Shown piece after piece: positions 44,405 to 56,071 of a stretch of 64,000 nt of DNA (positions are counted from its first letter, which is position 1; every line of letters starts with the position of its first letter). Source of the stretch: Rhizophagus irregularis (lineage: Eukaryota > Glomeromycota > Glomeromycetes > Glomerales > Glomeraceae); NCBI RefSeq assembly GCF_026210795.1, contig NC_089443.1:2790001-2854000 (forward strand), given 5' to 3'. Made by a program: the position numbers and the translations under genes. Below the pieces are notes generated by a model that searched no databases, was not told where the DNA came from, and saw only the letters and a program-made list of their open reading frames with translations.

Positions 44405-45960
44405 AATCTTTTATAATTCATGAAATCATATTTTCACAAACTTTTATCATAATTTTACTATGAAATGTCTTATTCTCATTTAGTTTTTACATATATACCA
44501 ATTTACAAAAGCAAGTCGATGTACTTACTGTACATAATTTCTTTATTATTATGATAAAAAAATATATATATTTATTTTTTCTTAATTATTAAAATTTGCC
44601 TTTATCTACAATGTATAATATTTAATTATTATTCAACATACAAGTATACTGTATACACAACTGAGGCAATTTTATCATCAAAACAAATGAGAGAGGTAAA
44701 GTATTTTAATACATAATTAATATTAATTTAAATTTTACTTTGATTTTAAAAATCTTGTAATTATAATTCATTTTTTACATTACATAATGTTTTATTTATT
44801 AATAAATAATTTTATTGAATTTTTTTTTTTTTTTGAATAATTAGATAAACTAAATTTAAAAGAATAAAAAAAAAATATTCAATTATCGTGGTCTATCTGT
44901 TTTTATATAAACTGGTATGTATTATAATTAATATAAATTAATGGTCTTTTTTATTCAGTATCTATCCTTCGATTCAAATATCAATAGTAAAGGAATGACT
45001 TGTAGTTTTTTTTTTCATTCTTGATGCCTCTTAATACATATCCATTTGAATTTTTTATGGTTACCTTAATTACGTATAAGTTCGATATAAACTAAACCGA
45101 AAATTTATTATTTGTAATGTAAAAATTTATAAAATTTAAGGACAGAAATGTAGTAAGTAATTAAATAATGTAAATTTCATTTCATTAAGAAGCAAATTCT
45201 AAAATTGAAATTTAAGTTCAGCTTCGGTTAAAAGTTAAGAGTATCTAATCGGATTTTATTTAATTAGTAATAACTATTTTCTTTTTACTTATGTACCATG
45301 TACCCATGCGTATTTAAACTATGAGACTTATATTCATTTCTCCGTTTTTAGTAATTTATAAATAAAGACTTTCTAAAGAAAATAAAAATAAAAAAAAAGA
45401 GATCTAAATTTATTGACCAAATTTTTACATGTTGAGTTATTCTTAATTTTTTTTTTTTTAATAAAAAAAAAAAGAAAAGATTATGAATTTATTTTATAAT
45501 ACTGTAGTATCATTATATCTTTTCGTATTCATACGAATGCCGAGTCAATTAAAAGATAAAAAACTTTAAAAGTTACGATATACATATTTAAATTGTTCGG
45601 CTGTTTTTCTATAATACTTTCAATCTTTCAACTTTAAGAATTTTGATAAGCTTTATAAATCATGTATCGAACATTCGAACTTGATACTGTACATTTGACC
45701 AATAATAAATAAACTATCATTCAGAATTGGCTTTATACCATCCTTCTTTGAAATTGTATTTTGAAAGTAAAAAATATTTAATATTTTTACTTGTTCCTTC
45801 TCTTTAACATTCACCTAATTCAATACATTGTCATTTAAATAAAAATTTCTGAAATTATCGATCTCGAAACTGCGGAAACTCATCGTTATGAAGATCGGTA
45901 CAACCATCAAGCATAAAATTCTCCGCAAACAAAAAAAAGTTTTATCTTTCTTAGAATAGA
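44405..45960. other. gene-free AT-rich region
   Basis: No coding signal. The ORF on the minus strand at 45815-46012 overlaps the start of the TMEM242 gene antisense and is a shadow. Confidence 0.4.
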
Positions 45961-46716
45961 ATGGTTCAAAATACAAATAGTTCCACGCAAATACATCATG
46001 ATACAACTTCAATTACTACACAAAAGATTCAATTACCTGACATACCAACGAATTCTCATAATTTATTATTGGGTTTGTCTGCTCTTACATTTTTCACAAG
46101 TTTAACTGGTTCAGCTTTATATGCTCGTCGTAAAGGTAATATTTCTTTAATGATTACATCGCTAAAAATGATTTATTCGAATATTATATTAATTTTATTT
46201 TAAAGCATCTGAATATTTAAGAGATTCAACAACATTATCTCCAACAACAACATCATCATCTCAATTGAATTCGGCATTTCGATTTTCTTTACAGGCTTTC
46301 GCTGTTGGATCGATTCTTTGTGTATCTGCTAGTGGGTTAATTGCTTTTGGCGTTGGTAAAATGCTTGGAGTACGGAACGTATGTAATTTATAATTTAATT
46401 GGGCTTCATATTCTTTCCTTAACTTCTAAAGTAATTTACATGATATTTATTTCATCTAAATTTTTGAATTATTATTATTATTATTATACAAAAATATTTA
46501 TCTTCAAAGCTATACGAGTTTCATAAAAAAATGGAAGAACTTATTCCAACACATACATCAGGATTACGTAAATCTGTAAGAAACTCACAGGATATAGATC
46601 AGCAACAAGAATGGAAAATTTTCGAACAAGAATGGATAGAGGAGAGAAATAAATATCTTGCAGAGAGAGAAGAAAAAAAGGCAAAATGGAAAAATAAAAA
46701 ATGGTGGAGAGATTAA
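45961..46716 (+). CDS. TMEM242: TMEM242-family mitochondrial membrane protein
   Basis: Three exons: 45961-46135, 46206-46378 and 46510-46716, giving 184 residues. Two membrane helices: about 35-55 (LLLGLSALTFFTSLTGSALYA) and 87-112 (LQAFAVGSILCVSASGLIAF). After the second helix comes the family signature GVGKMLGVRNLYEFHKKM, then EELIPTH and a charged C-terminal helix rich in Glu/Lys/Trp (EEKKAKWKNKKWW). In animals TMEM242 sits in the mitochondrial inner membrane and helps assemble the c-ring of ATP synthase. The fungal protein probably does the same. It converges on the KAT14-like gene, whose stop codon is 7 bp away on the other strand. Confidence 0.8.
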
Positions 46717-46723
46717 AAGTTAT

Positions 46724-48744
46724 TTATCGTCTCAATCTTACGAAGAAAGCATTTTTACACTCTAAACTTCCATCAGGTAAGTATTTATCATAAAAATTTA
46801 CGATAAATTCTTCTGGCTTGAAACCAAACTTTTGATAAAGAATCTACAATAAAAAAATTAAATTTAAGTACAATATTATTTAATGTTTTTATTTTGTAAT
46901 CAAAAAATAAAATATGTCTGAAAACAAATACCATTGCGGGATTATTTGCTGAAACATGAAGCGTAACATCTTTCCCGATATTTGTCTACCATAAAGAATG
47001 TAAATTAATAAAACATAAATATATAGAGTAAAACTTAAAGATTCAATAATAACAGATATAAACCTGAATTAAGTGATATACCATAAACCTGTTAAAGGGT
47101 GAAAATTGTGGAATTAGAGGTTGAAAATACTGTAAAAAACTATTGATAACAAAATACTTACTGTCCAATTCCCGACTTTTCCCATCCGGGCGCAACAGCG
47201 ATGTATGTTATATAAGCTTGGGGAGTCATAAAACCACACCCAATTACCAGTCTCTTATACATAGCAACTATACTAAAATCAGGGAAAAGAAGATTTTCCG
47301 AAACTAATATTCCCGTAATAACATTTATTAAATAAAATCGCAAGAGGGTTAAACTGTAAGAAAGATATTAGATTTACCGTCAATTCCTGGCCAAAAACAT
47401 TTCTGCAATAAATCATTAACTTGATCCAAATGTTCTTTTTGGAAATAGCAGAAATCTATAGGACTGGCTGGTGGCGGCAACCAATTGGGATCATTCCTGT
47501 TTATAGTGACATAATAATTAAGTTCAAAAACATAATGTAATAGACATATTCAAAATATATACCGGTGTGGGTATCTGATGATGTCCCATAATAATCTTAA
47601 TTTTTGTGGGATAGTTTCATAATCCCTGCGAATATATGGTTTCAATTTTCTACTATTGAAAGGACTTGTCCAAGCTTCTTCTGCAGTAAGGGTAGTTGCC
47701 AAACGAGGAATTCCATACAATCTTGATGCAAAAGAGTTTTTATAAGGTGTATATGTAATCTATGTTGTATTAGAAGAAGTTTATTACAATTTGACTGAAT
47801 TAAATCTGAAAGAATATTGTATTTTGATATACTTCAGTTTCTTGTTTATAATTCGTCTTTTCTTCTGCTTGATCGTGAATGGATGTTTCAGTAATTAACT
47901 CACGAAGTGGTTCTTCTTCCTCGTCGGACGTCAATGGTTCAAGAGGTAAAGAAGACCTCATATGTTCTGTGACAATTGCATCAATATCAAAAATTTTCAA
48001 TCCATTTTCTTTTTTTAGCTAAAAAACATTAAATATAGTTATTAAAATATGGGATTTTTTAATAAAGAAAACAATGAACATTTTTATTACCCTACGTAGA
48101 TATAACTTTCTCTTTAGTCTAGCGGCTTTAGGCGATAAGGGTTTTGAAGAATATTGTAATTTATGTAGAAGATAGCATTCTTCTTTTTGATCCAATGGAT
48201 TAGGTTTTTTTTTCCTTGGTGGTTTAACTGGTAGCTATTGAACCAATTGGATATTGTTATATTCAGAAGAAAATACCTTCATTATAACACTGGATAATAG
48301 TAATTTGGTTGCATACATTGTTAGATTCGTTTCCGTCTCGTACAATTAGTTTTAACCGAACAGGTGCTGGAGTAGTAGTAGTTGTTGTAGCTACAATGGT
48401 TGTAGCATTTTCATGGAGTTGCCCTTTTGTTTGAACCTAGGCATTTGGGATAAAACAGTGCCTTCAAATACAATAAACTAAATTCTAAAAATATTATTTA
48501 CCTGTTCAATAGTTCCTTTTATTTCTTCGTGAATCCCAAATTTATCATTAGGTGCATACTTCTTTTTTTTAACGATCGTTCGTTTTGCCCAAAGTTCAGG
48601 ATAAAGTTTTTGTGGGTCGAAAGTATTAGCAAAATCTTGAAAATGAGTTGGTGGTATAGGACATACTTTAAAAATTGCGCGAATTTTTGCTGAAGTTGAG
48701 AGAGGAGGCCTCCCACGTCTTTTTTTAATCGATGTTTGAATCAT
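46724..48744 (-). CDS. KAT14: KAT14/CSRP2BP-like GNAT acetyltransferase
   Basis: Ten exons on the minus strand: 48502-48744, 48317-48436, 48091-48234, 47833-48018, 47563-47759, 47378-47496, 47162-47303, 47064-47088, 46932-46985 and 46724-46843, giving 449 residues. Exon 8 is only 25 nt. The N-terminus carries an AT-hook (KKRRGRPPL, residues 7-15). An acidic segment TSDEEEEPL follows. From about 232 the sequence is strongly KAT14-like: YTPYKNSFASRLYG, LKPYIRRDYET, HRNDPNWLPPP and CFWPGID. The GNAT core follows: FPDFSIVAMYKRLVIGCGF, the acetyl-CoA loop PGWEKSGIGQF, DVTLHVSANNPAM, YQKFGFKPEEF and AFFVRLRR at the C-terminus. In animals KAT14 is a subunit of the nuclear ATAC complex, so a chromatin role is likely. 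The intron between exons 2 and 3 could use another donor/acceptor pair. Confidence 0.8.
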
Positions 48745-48805
48745 TAAAAAAAAAAAGAAATTATGAAATTACGAAAATTTTTCAAATTCAATTAAAATTA
48801 TCAAT

Positions 48806-48811
48806 CACGTG
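48806..48811. promoter_or_regulatory. CACGTG box upstream of the KAT14-like gene
   Basis: ATCACGTGA 62 bp before the ATG. The same palindrome lies 73-93 bp before the next two minus-strand genes. It is a candidate bHLH (Cbf1-like) site. Confidence 0.35.
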
Positions 48812-48943
48812 AAATCATGAAATCAATTTCGATATAATTTTTAGTTTACAAATAATTAATAATTTCAAATAATTTATTAGATATGTTACATAATATTACA
48901 TATATTACATAAATCATAAAAATCATAATATCTTTTGATTGAT

Positions 48944-50170
48944 TTATTCTTCTAATAAGAATAAATTGACCTTTGGACCATTAGGATGAGAAAAATTGAA
49001 TTCTTCGACAGCTGGTTGATTAATCCCGCCGCATGCAGTTTCCAAAACTTTAGTATATCCACCTAAAATAAAGTCACTTTCATAACTAGTCCTGTATATC
49101 TTAATTTCTTTAAGTGATTTACATTTCTCGATTAATTTCCATATAAATAAATTTGGTGTATGTTCAGGAACATAATAAAGAACCAATTCCCTTAAATTTT
49201 GAAACTTATCGAATATGTCAACTAAAAATTCGATCTTAATATTTGCAATTGAAGTAAACGTGAACGAAAATGTTGTCAACTGGGAACAATGATTAGTAAG
49301 TAATTCGAGAAAAGGATATGTCAAATCAGGGATCGATTTCATATTATGGATTATTAATTGTTCAAGCGTATTTTTATTAGAGGCGATCAATTTTTCTAAT
49401 CCCTGAATTGTAATAAGAGCACAATTACTAAAATTAATTGATACTAATTTTGTGCAATGGGTCGCCATTGCAATTATTGCATTATCGGTAACTTTTGTTG
49501 ATGCAGTCAGATCTATGCTCTTCAACTTTTGTTTTTCAAATTTCGCAAGAGCAAATAAACCAACATCTGTAAGACTGGAACGAGAATTCGCCAAGTTAAC
49601 ATGTTCAAGATTGTGACAAAAATATGCAATCTGAGATACTGAACCATCCGCAGCTCCAGAACAGTTGTCAAGTATGATATGCTTCAATTCTGGAAAATTT
49701 TGAACTAGAGCTTTCATAGTCGATTCCGTAATACTTTTAGCTCCAGTTAAATCCAATTTCTCAATAAAATTATTAGAAACTTTCATATAACATAACTTGC
49801 GTATTGATATTGTTGAAAGAAATGAAACGTCACGAATAATTAATTCTTTCAAATTCGGACACCGTAGAACAGCAATTCCTAACCAATTTTCGTCGACTGC
49901 GTCATATAAAGTTTCTTGCACTTCACTAACATCAATAGTAATTACACATAATCGAGTTTGCTCTCTCGCAATATTTGGTAATATTATGAGGAATCTTTGG
50001 AAAGACTGAAGAGCTGTTGTACTACCAGTACCGAACTTTGGATATCGCCACAATTTCGATGTAGCGTATTGATTCCATTCTATATTTACAAGCGCACAAA
50101 TATAGAGATCTCGAGGTTCAACATAGCTAAAAACACCGTGAAGGGCAAGATCGTGTCGTTGATATTGCAT
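48944..50170 (-). CDS. F-box / leucine-rich-repeat protein
   Basis: Single exon, 408 residues. The N-terminus (about 5-50) is a degenerate F-box: LALHGVFSYVEPRDLYICALV, NIEWNQYATSKLW. From about 95 to 400 there are leucine-rich repeats of the cysteine-containing FBXL type: CPNLKELIIRDVS, FPELKHIILDNCS, CHNLEHVNLANS, KLKSIDLTASTKVTDNAI, CTKLVSINFSNCALIT and FQNLRELVLYYV. Such proteins usually recruit substrates to SCF ubiquitin ligases. F-box/LRR proteins are numerous in Rhizophagus, and the substrate cannot be guessed. It lies 199 bp before the KAT14-like start and 86 bp after the eIF3l stop, all on the minus strand. The C-terminus NLFLLEE appears complete. Confidence 0.8.
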   Translation of the reverse strand: MQYQRHDLALHGVFSYVEPRDLYICALVNIEWNQYATSKLWRYPKFGTGSTTALQSFQRFLIILPNIAREQTRLCVITIDVSEVQETLYDAVDENWLGIAVLRCPNLKELIIRDVSFLSTISIRKLCYMKVSNNFIEKLDLTGAKSITESTMKALVQNFPELKHIILDNCSGAADGSVSQIAYFCHNLEHVNLANSRSSLTDVGLFALAKFEKQKLKSIDLTASTKVTDNAIIAMATHCTKLVSINFSNCALITIQGLEKLIASNKNTLEQLIIHNMKSIPDLTYPFLELLTNHCSQLTTFSFTFTSIANIKIEFLVDIFDKFQNLRELVLYYVPEHTPNLFIWKLIEKCKSLKEIKIYRTSYESDFILGGYTKVLETACGGINQPAVEEFNFSHPNGPKVNLFLLEE

Positions 50171-50242
50171 GCTTTATTAAAAAAAAGTTTACAAAATAAC
50201 ATTTAATTTAGTGGGAAATTTATTTATATATCATCCGATTAT

Positions 50243-50248
50243 CACGTG
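50243..50248. promoter_or_regulatory. CACGTG box upstream of the F-box gene
   Basis: TTATCACGTGATAC 73 bp before the F-box ATG, within the short gap after the eIF3l stop codon. Confidence 0.35.
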
Positions 50249-50256
50249 ATACAAAA

Positions 50257-52692
50257 TTAATTACGGAGATCCATTCCCGCGATAATATCCTAATATAAGA
50301 GAATAATGATTAAAAACCGAACGAATGATAGTACAATAATGATTTACATTATATACCTGAAATTTGTTGATATGACGTAAGAACCAATCTCCGTAACGTC
50401 GTCCAACTTTGGATTCAGCAATATGAATCATATCCTAAATTTTAATAAATAATATTTAACAAATGATCCTACTAAACTGATTATAGAATTATAGAATTGA
50501 AATTTACCTGCTTCAAACAAAAGTCCAAATCCGAGGTAGTAACATATTCACCTTCAAGTAAGGTTCCACTAGTCCACTTCTGTTGCCGCGATTTTTGCTT
50601 GACAATAAGTAACTGGGTTCTATTGAATTATTTTATCTCTGAATAAGCTTTATTTCCTCTTCCTCGAGACAATTCACAAGAAATTTAAATACCTTAATGT
50701 TTCAGCGTCAATATCAAGAAAAGCTGATAGCTTGTCAATTCCCATAGTAGTATATAATTTTAAATACGACCGTAATGTTGGGATGAGAATTTGATGACGC
50801 ACTTCGGAAAGGAAAATTTTTGCGTGATGATGGTGAGGTTCCTAATAAAATTACAAGTTAATACGAAATCTGAACAAAAAAGTAATTTGTTTATTCTTAC
50901 AATAGTTTGCGTTAAAGCGTTCGGATCTTCAAAATTTGGCCCGTTTGGTGAAATAAATTTTGGACAGGCATATAAGAATAAATCCTCAAATGTTTGTAAT
51001 CCTTCCTCGCTATAAATATGCGATGCAAACATTAAGGCTACTTGACAAAAAAAGATAATTAATTGTAAAGAATAATTGTTCTTATTTAATTACCCTCGTT
51101 GCATCTTTATCAAATGTTCACCATATTTCTCTCTTAAATGAGGGTGAATATTTTCGTCCAAACGAGTTGGACAAAGTGCAATACATATTGTCAATAACGC
51201 ATACATTTGGTCACCTTTCTTATTAATCTATTAATAAATAGATTAGTTAAAATTAAAATGAAAAAATTTCATATATATATATACACTTTATACACTTTCA
51301 AATATACGAACCTGGTCGAATTGATAAGATCTTGTATGATACATTTTTGTCCTTGCAATAAAGACTAGAATATGTGAAAATGCCTTGATTGCATCTGCAT
51401 ATCGTCTCATCATCATATATGCAAACCCAACGTAATAATACGTTGTAACGTGGCATGCAGTAACACGCGCAAATAAAGCCTGTTCAAAATTTTTTTAAAT
51501 TTTTAGTAGATAAACTTTTTTTTTTAAAAGACAATAAATTTTATTAATACCTTTTTGCTTAGCTCAATATTATCCATCATTTTGAGCGCTAATGTATAAT
51601 CGCCCAATAAACAATGAACACGCAAAAGACCGATGATACTGAAATAGCCAAGCATTTTGTATAAAGTACGTGAACCATATTCACCCGCAGCTTCACTATA
51701 CGAATACAAATAATTATATAAAGTTCATATCGGAGACAAAACATTTGCGAGCGATCTATTCTACCCACATCATATCACCACCATGTTTGCTTACAAGCAA
51801 TTGTTCAGTAATTCTAGATTTTGTGATGAGTGAATACAAGACATTTAACACGCTATAGCAACTCCAAACTTGAATATTGTCTCGTAATAAAGCGATTTCT
51901 TCCTCAGTCTTGTTCTTGAGACGACTGCGATAATTACAAAATGATTGAAACTGATAAATAAATTCATCAATAATGTCCCAAAGCCATTGATTAGGAAGTT
52001 CTAAACTAACAGGTCCCTCCGAATCTAAACCACAAAAAAAAATATTCAGTGAAATTCTTACAGATCTAAAGTGAATAATGTTTTTTACTCACTCAAAATA
52101 AAATTAAAAAGGTCACAATAATTCTCATATGAATGGAATCGATGTTCAATGGTAGGGGTAAGTTTTGAGTAAATATGTCGATAATATAGTTCACGATATA
52201 AAGTCAAAAACACCTGATCTACAAAGGTAATATAATTTTAATAATACGATCGTAAGTAATAGAAACAGATTAAGAATTATAACAGCAATTTACCATCGTT
52301 GACCAATGGTGCAATATAATCAGCTTCGGGCCAAGGCGTTTTCGCATAAAATTTTTCTGTTAACCGATTAAAAGAATTCTCGTATATACCGTGTAATTCG
52401 TAGACATTATTTTCAAGAATGTTACGATGAAAATAGATTATGAAATTTTTAACAACTTCGGGTATTTCCTGCGCATATTGTTGTTGAAGAATTAAAAGCT
52501 GCATTTGATCTTGAATATAATCAAAGAAAAATGGTTATTAATAATATATTAAGATAATTTTGTTTTTGACTTTGAATTACCATCTTCATCTAAGTCTTCG
52601 TCAACTCCAGCATAATCATCATTATTCGTCAATAAATCAATTTCTTCTACAAGATCAATTTCTTCTTCATAACCTTCGGGATATCCTTCCAT
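50257..52692 (-). CDS. eIF3l: translation initiation factor eIF3 subunit L
   Basis: Twelve exons on the minus strand: 52581-52692, 52294-52509, 52093-52218, 51769-52024, 51551-51695, 51312-51479, 51094-51227, 50901-51009, 50693-50841, 50508-50619, 50357-50434 and 50257-50289, giving 545 residues, close to the animal protein (about 560). An acidic N-terminus ([13 protein letters not shown]) is followed by VPEVVKNF-like [16 protein letters not shown] and [13 protein letters not shown]. Then come [72 protein letters not shown] and [14 protein letters not shown]-terminal PCI-type region ends [15 protein letters not shown] and DLRN. It is part of the eIF3 complex in the cytoplasm that helps load mRNA on the 40S ribosome. 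The splice between exons 4 and 5 gives GGDMIEAAGEYG. Confidence 0.92.
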
Positions 52693-52761
52693 TATGAAAA
52701 GTTGGCAACTTTTACTTGGATCATAAATCTTTAAAAATTACTCTTTATAATCTCAATTCGG

Positions 52762-52790
52762 ATTGGTTGATTAAAAAATTGAATCACGTG
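52762..52790. promoter_or_regulatory. ATTGG and CACGTG boxes upstream of eIF3l
   Basis: ATTGGTTGA (inverted CCAAT-type) at 52762 and ATCACGTGCC with CACGTG at 52785-52790, 70-98 bp before the ATG. Confidence 0.35.
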
Positions 52791-53121
52791 CCATTGTTAT
52801 ATAAAGTTATTGGTTCAAAATCCTTTTTAACTCTTTTAACTCATAACTACTCAATAGTACTCATGTATTTATTTTTTGTATACCTGTATACTTACTATAT
52901 ACTCATATATATACACTATATAATTAATAATGAAATAAAAAATTAGAAATTTTAAATAACAAAATGGGTAATTATATAAGCTTATTTTTAGTACTTATTA
53001 AAGTTATGCTAATCATTATTATAAAATAATTAAAACACTAATTAAATAACCAATAAAAATCAAATCAAAAGTAATATTAATAATTATTTAGCACTTTATG
53101 CTAAATAATTGATATAAAATA

Positions 53122-53502
53122 TAGTCAACCCTCTTATAGGTATCTTTCATATAAGAACTCTCCTCCTTAAGGCATACATTTTTTAGTTCAGATTTTTTTA
53201 TATAAAAAATACCCATTTATTATTACTTTATTAGTTTATATAAGTATAATTACATCAAATATCAGTCCTATATTATAGTAAATATATGTAAAATTCCTCC
53301 TGTATATAAAGTATACAAATCACATAATTTATAAAATAACTGCATTTTATTTTATTATTTTGTTATTTTACCATGGGAAAAATTAAAGTTTTTTATTTTT
53401 TCAAAAATTTGTAAATAATTTGATATATAATAGGTACACCTTATTATAATTACACCATTGAATGGATTTTGAAAAATGTGATTATAGAGAAAACTGACTG
53501 TA
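53122..53502. mobile_element. degenerate CAGTCAAC-family element
   Basis: The left end AGTCAACCCTCTTATAG and the right end CTATAATCAC-type sequence read inverted (GATTATAGAGAAAACTGACTGTA) correspond to the ends of the element at 43914-44098. The interior is AT-rich, with phrases such as CTCCTTAAGG and no ORF. Confidence 0.5.
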
Positions 53503-54313
53503 ATTAATTTTAAATTTCATAAAGTCTGAAGTTAGCTAATTAAATTTTAATTTAAATATTATAATTTACTTTTTAATTAATATTAATATTAATTATTTAG
53601 TTTAAATAGTTTAAAGTATTAAATAAATAATTTATTATAATTTATATATAATATACTTTGGGTTCTGTGATCATCAGACATTGAAGATAGGGCCTTTCAC
53701 GGTAGACCTGCCTTATTCTAAATGAAGTCTACCTACGGAGTCAAACGATCACTCGACAGTGCACACGTGAAGTACTACCAGTATAACGAGTGGTTTGTAG
53801 TTTAATTATATTAGAGTAGTTATTAGGAAATTTTACTTTGTATATATTTTTTTATTTTTTTTACTTTAATAAAACTGCAAATGCACTGCAGAAAAAAAAA
53901 AATATATAATATGCTTTTTTTTTATTATTTTTAGTATTTTTCTTTTTAATATTAACTCTTTTTATTAAATAATATTTTAATTTTTTTTTTTTAAAAAAAA
54001 TTTATAGTTTATTAATTTTAACATTTGGAACTATACAATATAGAAATGAATTTTACTTTACGAAAATGGAGTAAATAGGTTAACTACCCCCATAGTGCAA
54101 TGAGAATGCATAAATAAACCTGATGCAATTGTACCTTTGAACTATAAGAAAAAGGATATAGGAAAAAAAAATAAAAAAAGATAGTTTAAAAGAACCTCCC
54201 ATGTACAAAAATAAAAACAAAAACAAATATGTAAAAATAAGGAAACAGTCAGTAACAAAGCCACCCTATTACAACTAAAACTAAGATTATCTGACCATTC
54301 CTTCAAACTTATA
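53503..54313. other. spacer with a GC-richer, A-tailed block
   Basis: Bases 53660-53890 are clearly less AT-rich (TGATCATCAGACATTGAAG, CACTCGACAGTGCACACGTG) and end AATAAAACTGCAAATGCACTGCAG followed by an A-tract. This looks like the 3' end of a polyadenylated retroposon inserted in plus orientation, but no coding part is attached. Confidence 0.35.
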
Positions 54314-56071
54314 TCAAGACGCTCCTAATTTTCTAAACATCAACCCTATTTCTGCTAATATAGTAAGCTTGTTAATACCACCTAAAGTCTTATCTATATT
54401 CTTAATTTCCTTAGCCACCTTTTGCTTTTTACTCAACTGAATGTTAGTTTTAGTTATTCGAACCTTAGAACTACCTTCTTGATTCACCTTCTAAGGGTTT
54501 CTCCTTCTTTGCTTCAAATTAAGGATAAAGTATCTCATCTAATCACCAGTAAATTAAGTTAAGCTAAATGGTTTACCAATGATTTTCTCCAAGTCAGCTT
54601 ATAATTCGAAGTAAATTATTAGCTTGCGGTTGCCCTAGTCTTAAATTAATTTAAATGCTTTACATCCTAATGGTGTAAAAATAGTTTATTCAGATATAAA
54701 GTTGCTGTGGTTATTGAAACAGAAACTCCTTTAAGCACAGCCTGGAATCATTTCCATTCTTTTCTTTATTTGAGATCCCAGTTGGCCAGAAATTATCATA
54801 CAGATAGACCTCCAAGTGGAGCAATCTATACTCCATCCTTCCAAAATTTTATAACCCCTTGATTGAGTTCAATTGAAACTGTAATAGTAACGTATTTCTG
54901 TTGAAATTTAAATTCAATCGCAACTACTTGATCTCAAGCTTTAAAATGATTAAACGTATCAAGTCGAGATCAGGTGAAGGGAATATCATAAACTGTAATT
55001 TCCCAAATAAGGTCCTTATTCTTGAATACATATCCAGTCATTACAGTACTAATTATTTTGAGCGAAATTGCAGCAGGTTATTTCTTGGTAGTTTTTGAAT
55101 AACTTTGGCTATTATTAGCTTTTGAAATAGGTGCATTTTCTCTTTTTTTCCCCAAAAGGTGAAGGCGAGCTTGGTCTGCTGACATTATCTTTCAAATCCT
55201 GTTTAACCATATCAGCATACAAAACATGCTTTTGTTTACCTTTGGGCGTAAAAAGAGTGACTTTAACTGAAAGTATACTGATTGGATCCTCTTGTTATGC
55301 TACAACTTTTAATTGGTGTTTGGGCATTTTAGGCGTTTCTAAAATTTCTATTTTCATCAGTTGATCCTTTACAGATTCAGACGCATCTGGTATTTATTTT
55401 GGTGACATCATCTGTTATTGCACAAACTCTTTGTAAGTGCTTTTTATTTTTTTACTAACGCTGGTTTGGATAAAGTTAAAAGACTCAAAAAAAAAAGTGA
55501 AAGTAATATAAAGATTATAGATCACCAATACCGAAAGTTAAGAAAGTCTTATAATATTCCATAAGTAAATTAGTAAACTATTTGCTATCGCCTGCGTTAA
55601 GATTACTGGAGAAACTAGAGGTTTAGCAAGTTGGCGAAATGCTAAAATGGTAAAACTTTGCTAAAACTATATAAAAATCTTATTAAAAAGTTGGCGAAAC
55701 TCTGGAGAAAAGTGAAACCTGTCAAAACTTATTATAAATGCCAAAACTGCTGAAACCTTGCTGAAACTATAATAAAACTATAGTAAAATTTTGGAGAAAC
55801 TAATCATAGAATTTTGGAGAGGTTTAAGCAGGCAACCTTAGCCTATGCTTTATTTAACAGTTCGAGTAATATCTTCTTCAGTTAGACTAAAGAAGCTAAA
55901 TTTTTTTAAGGCATCGCTAACCAGTTTAAAGTAAAAAGCCCTTTCTATAACTATTTCAAAATCATCGCCCTCTGATAGAACTTTAGAAATGTTTGGTATT
56001 GATGAGGAAGCCATAGTTTCAGAAAATTTTCCTTCAAAATTCCTATAAGAAAAAATGGTCCATGTGATCAA
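54314..56071 (-). pseudogene. decayed multicopy retroelement-type ORF
   Basis: On the minus strand the pieces read, from 5' to 3': MASSSIPNISKVLSEGDDFE, AFYFKLVSDALKKFSFFSL, VTLFTPKGKQKHVLYADMV, QDLKDNVSRPSSPSPFGEK, GYVFKNKDLIWEITVYDIP, VLKGVSVSITTATLYLNKL, and finally VNQEGSSKVRITKTNIQLSK, ILAEIGLMFRKLGA-stop. Frames shift repeatedly and stops are frequent. A basic C-terminus, an RNA-binding-like middle and multicopy-looking phrases suggest ORF1 or gag of a retroelement of Rhizophagus type. That assignment is from memory of the style rather than from a defined motif. A miniature element (55590-55833) interrupts it. Confidence 0.45.
55590..55833. mobile_element. 244-bp MITE inside the retroelement-type pseudogene
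   Basis: The ends GCCTGCGTTAAG and CTTAAACC-type GGTTTAAGCAGGC are inverted with one extra base. The interior carries repeated TGGAGAAACT and TTGCTAAAACTAT words in both halves. No target duplication was identified. Confidence 0.5.

Noticed and set aside
53660-53890. GC-richer block considered as a 5S rRNA or tRNA gene
   Set aside because: No internal control regions or cloverleaf could be recognised. An A-tailed retroposon end fits better.
54901-55364. Two plus-strand ORFs (65 and 77 residues)
   Set aside because: They are antisense to the decayed minus-strand retroelement-type ORF, whose pieces have better protein character.
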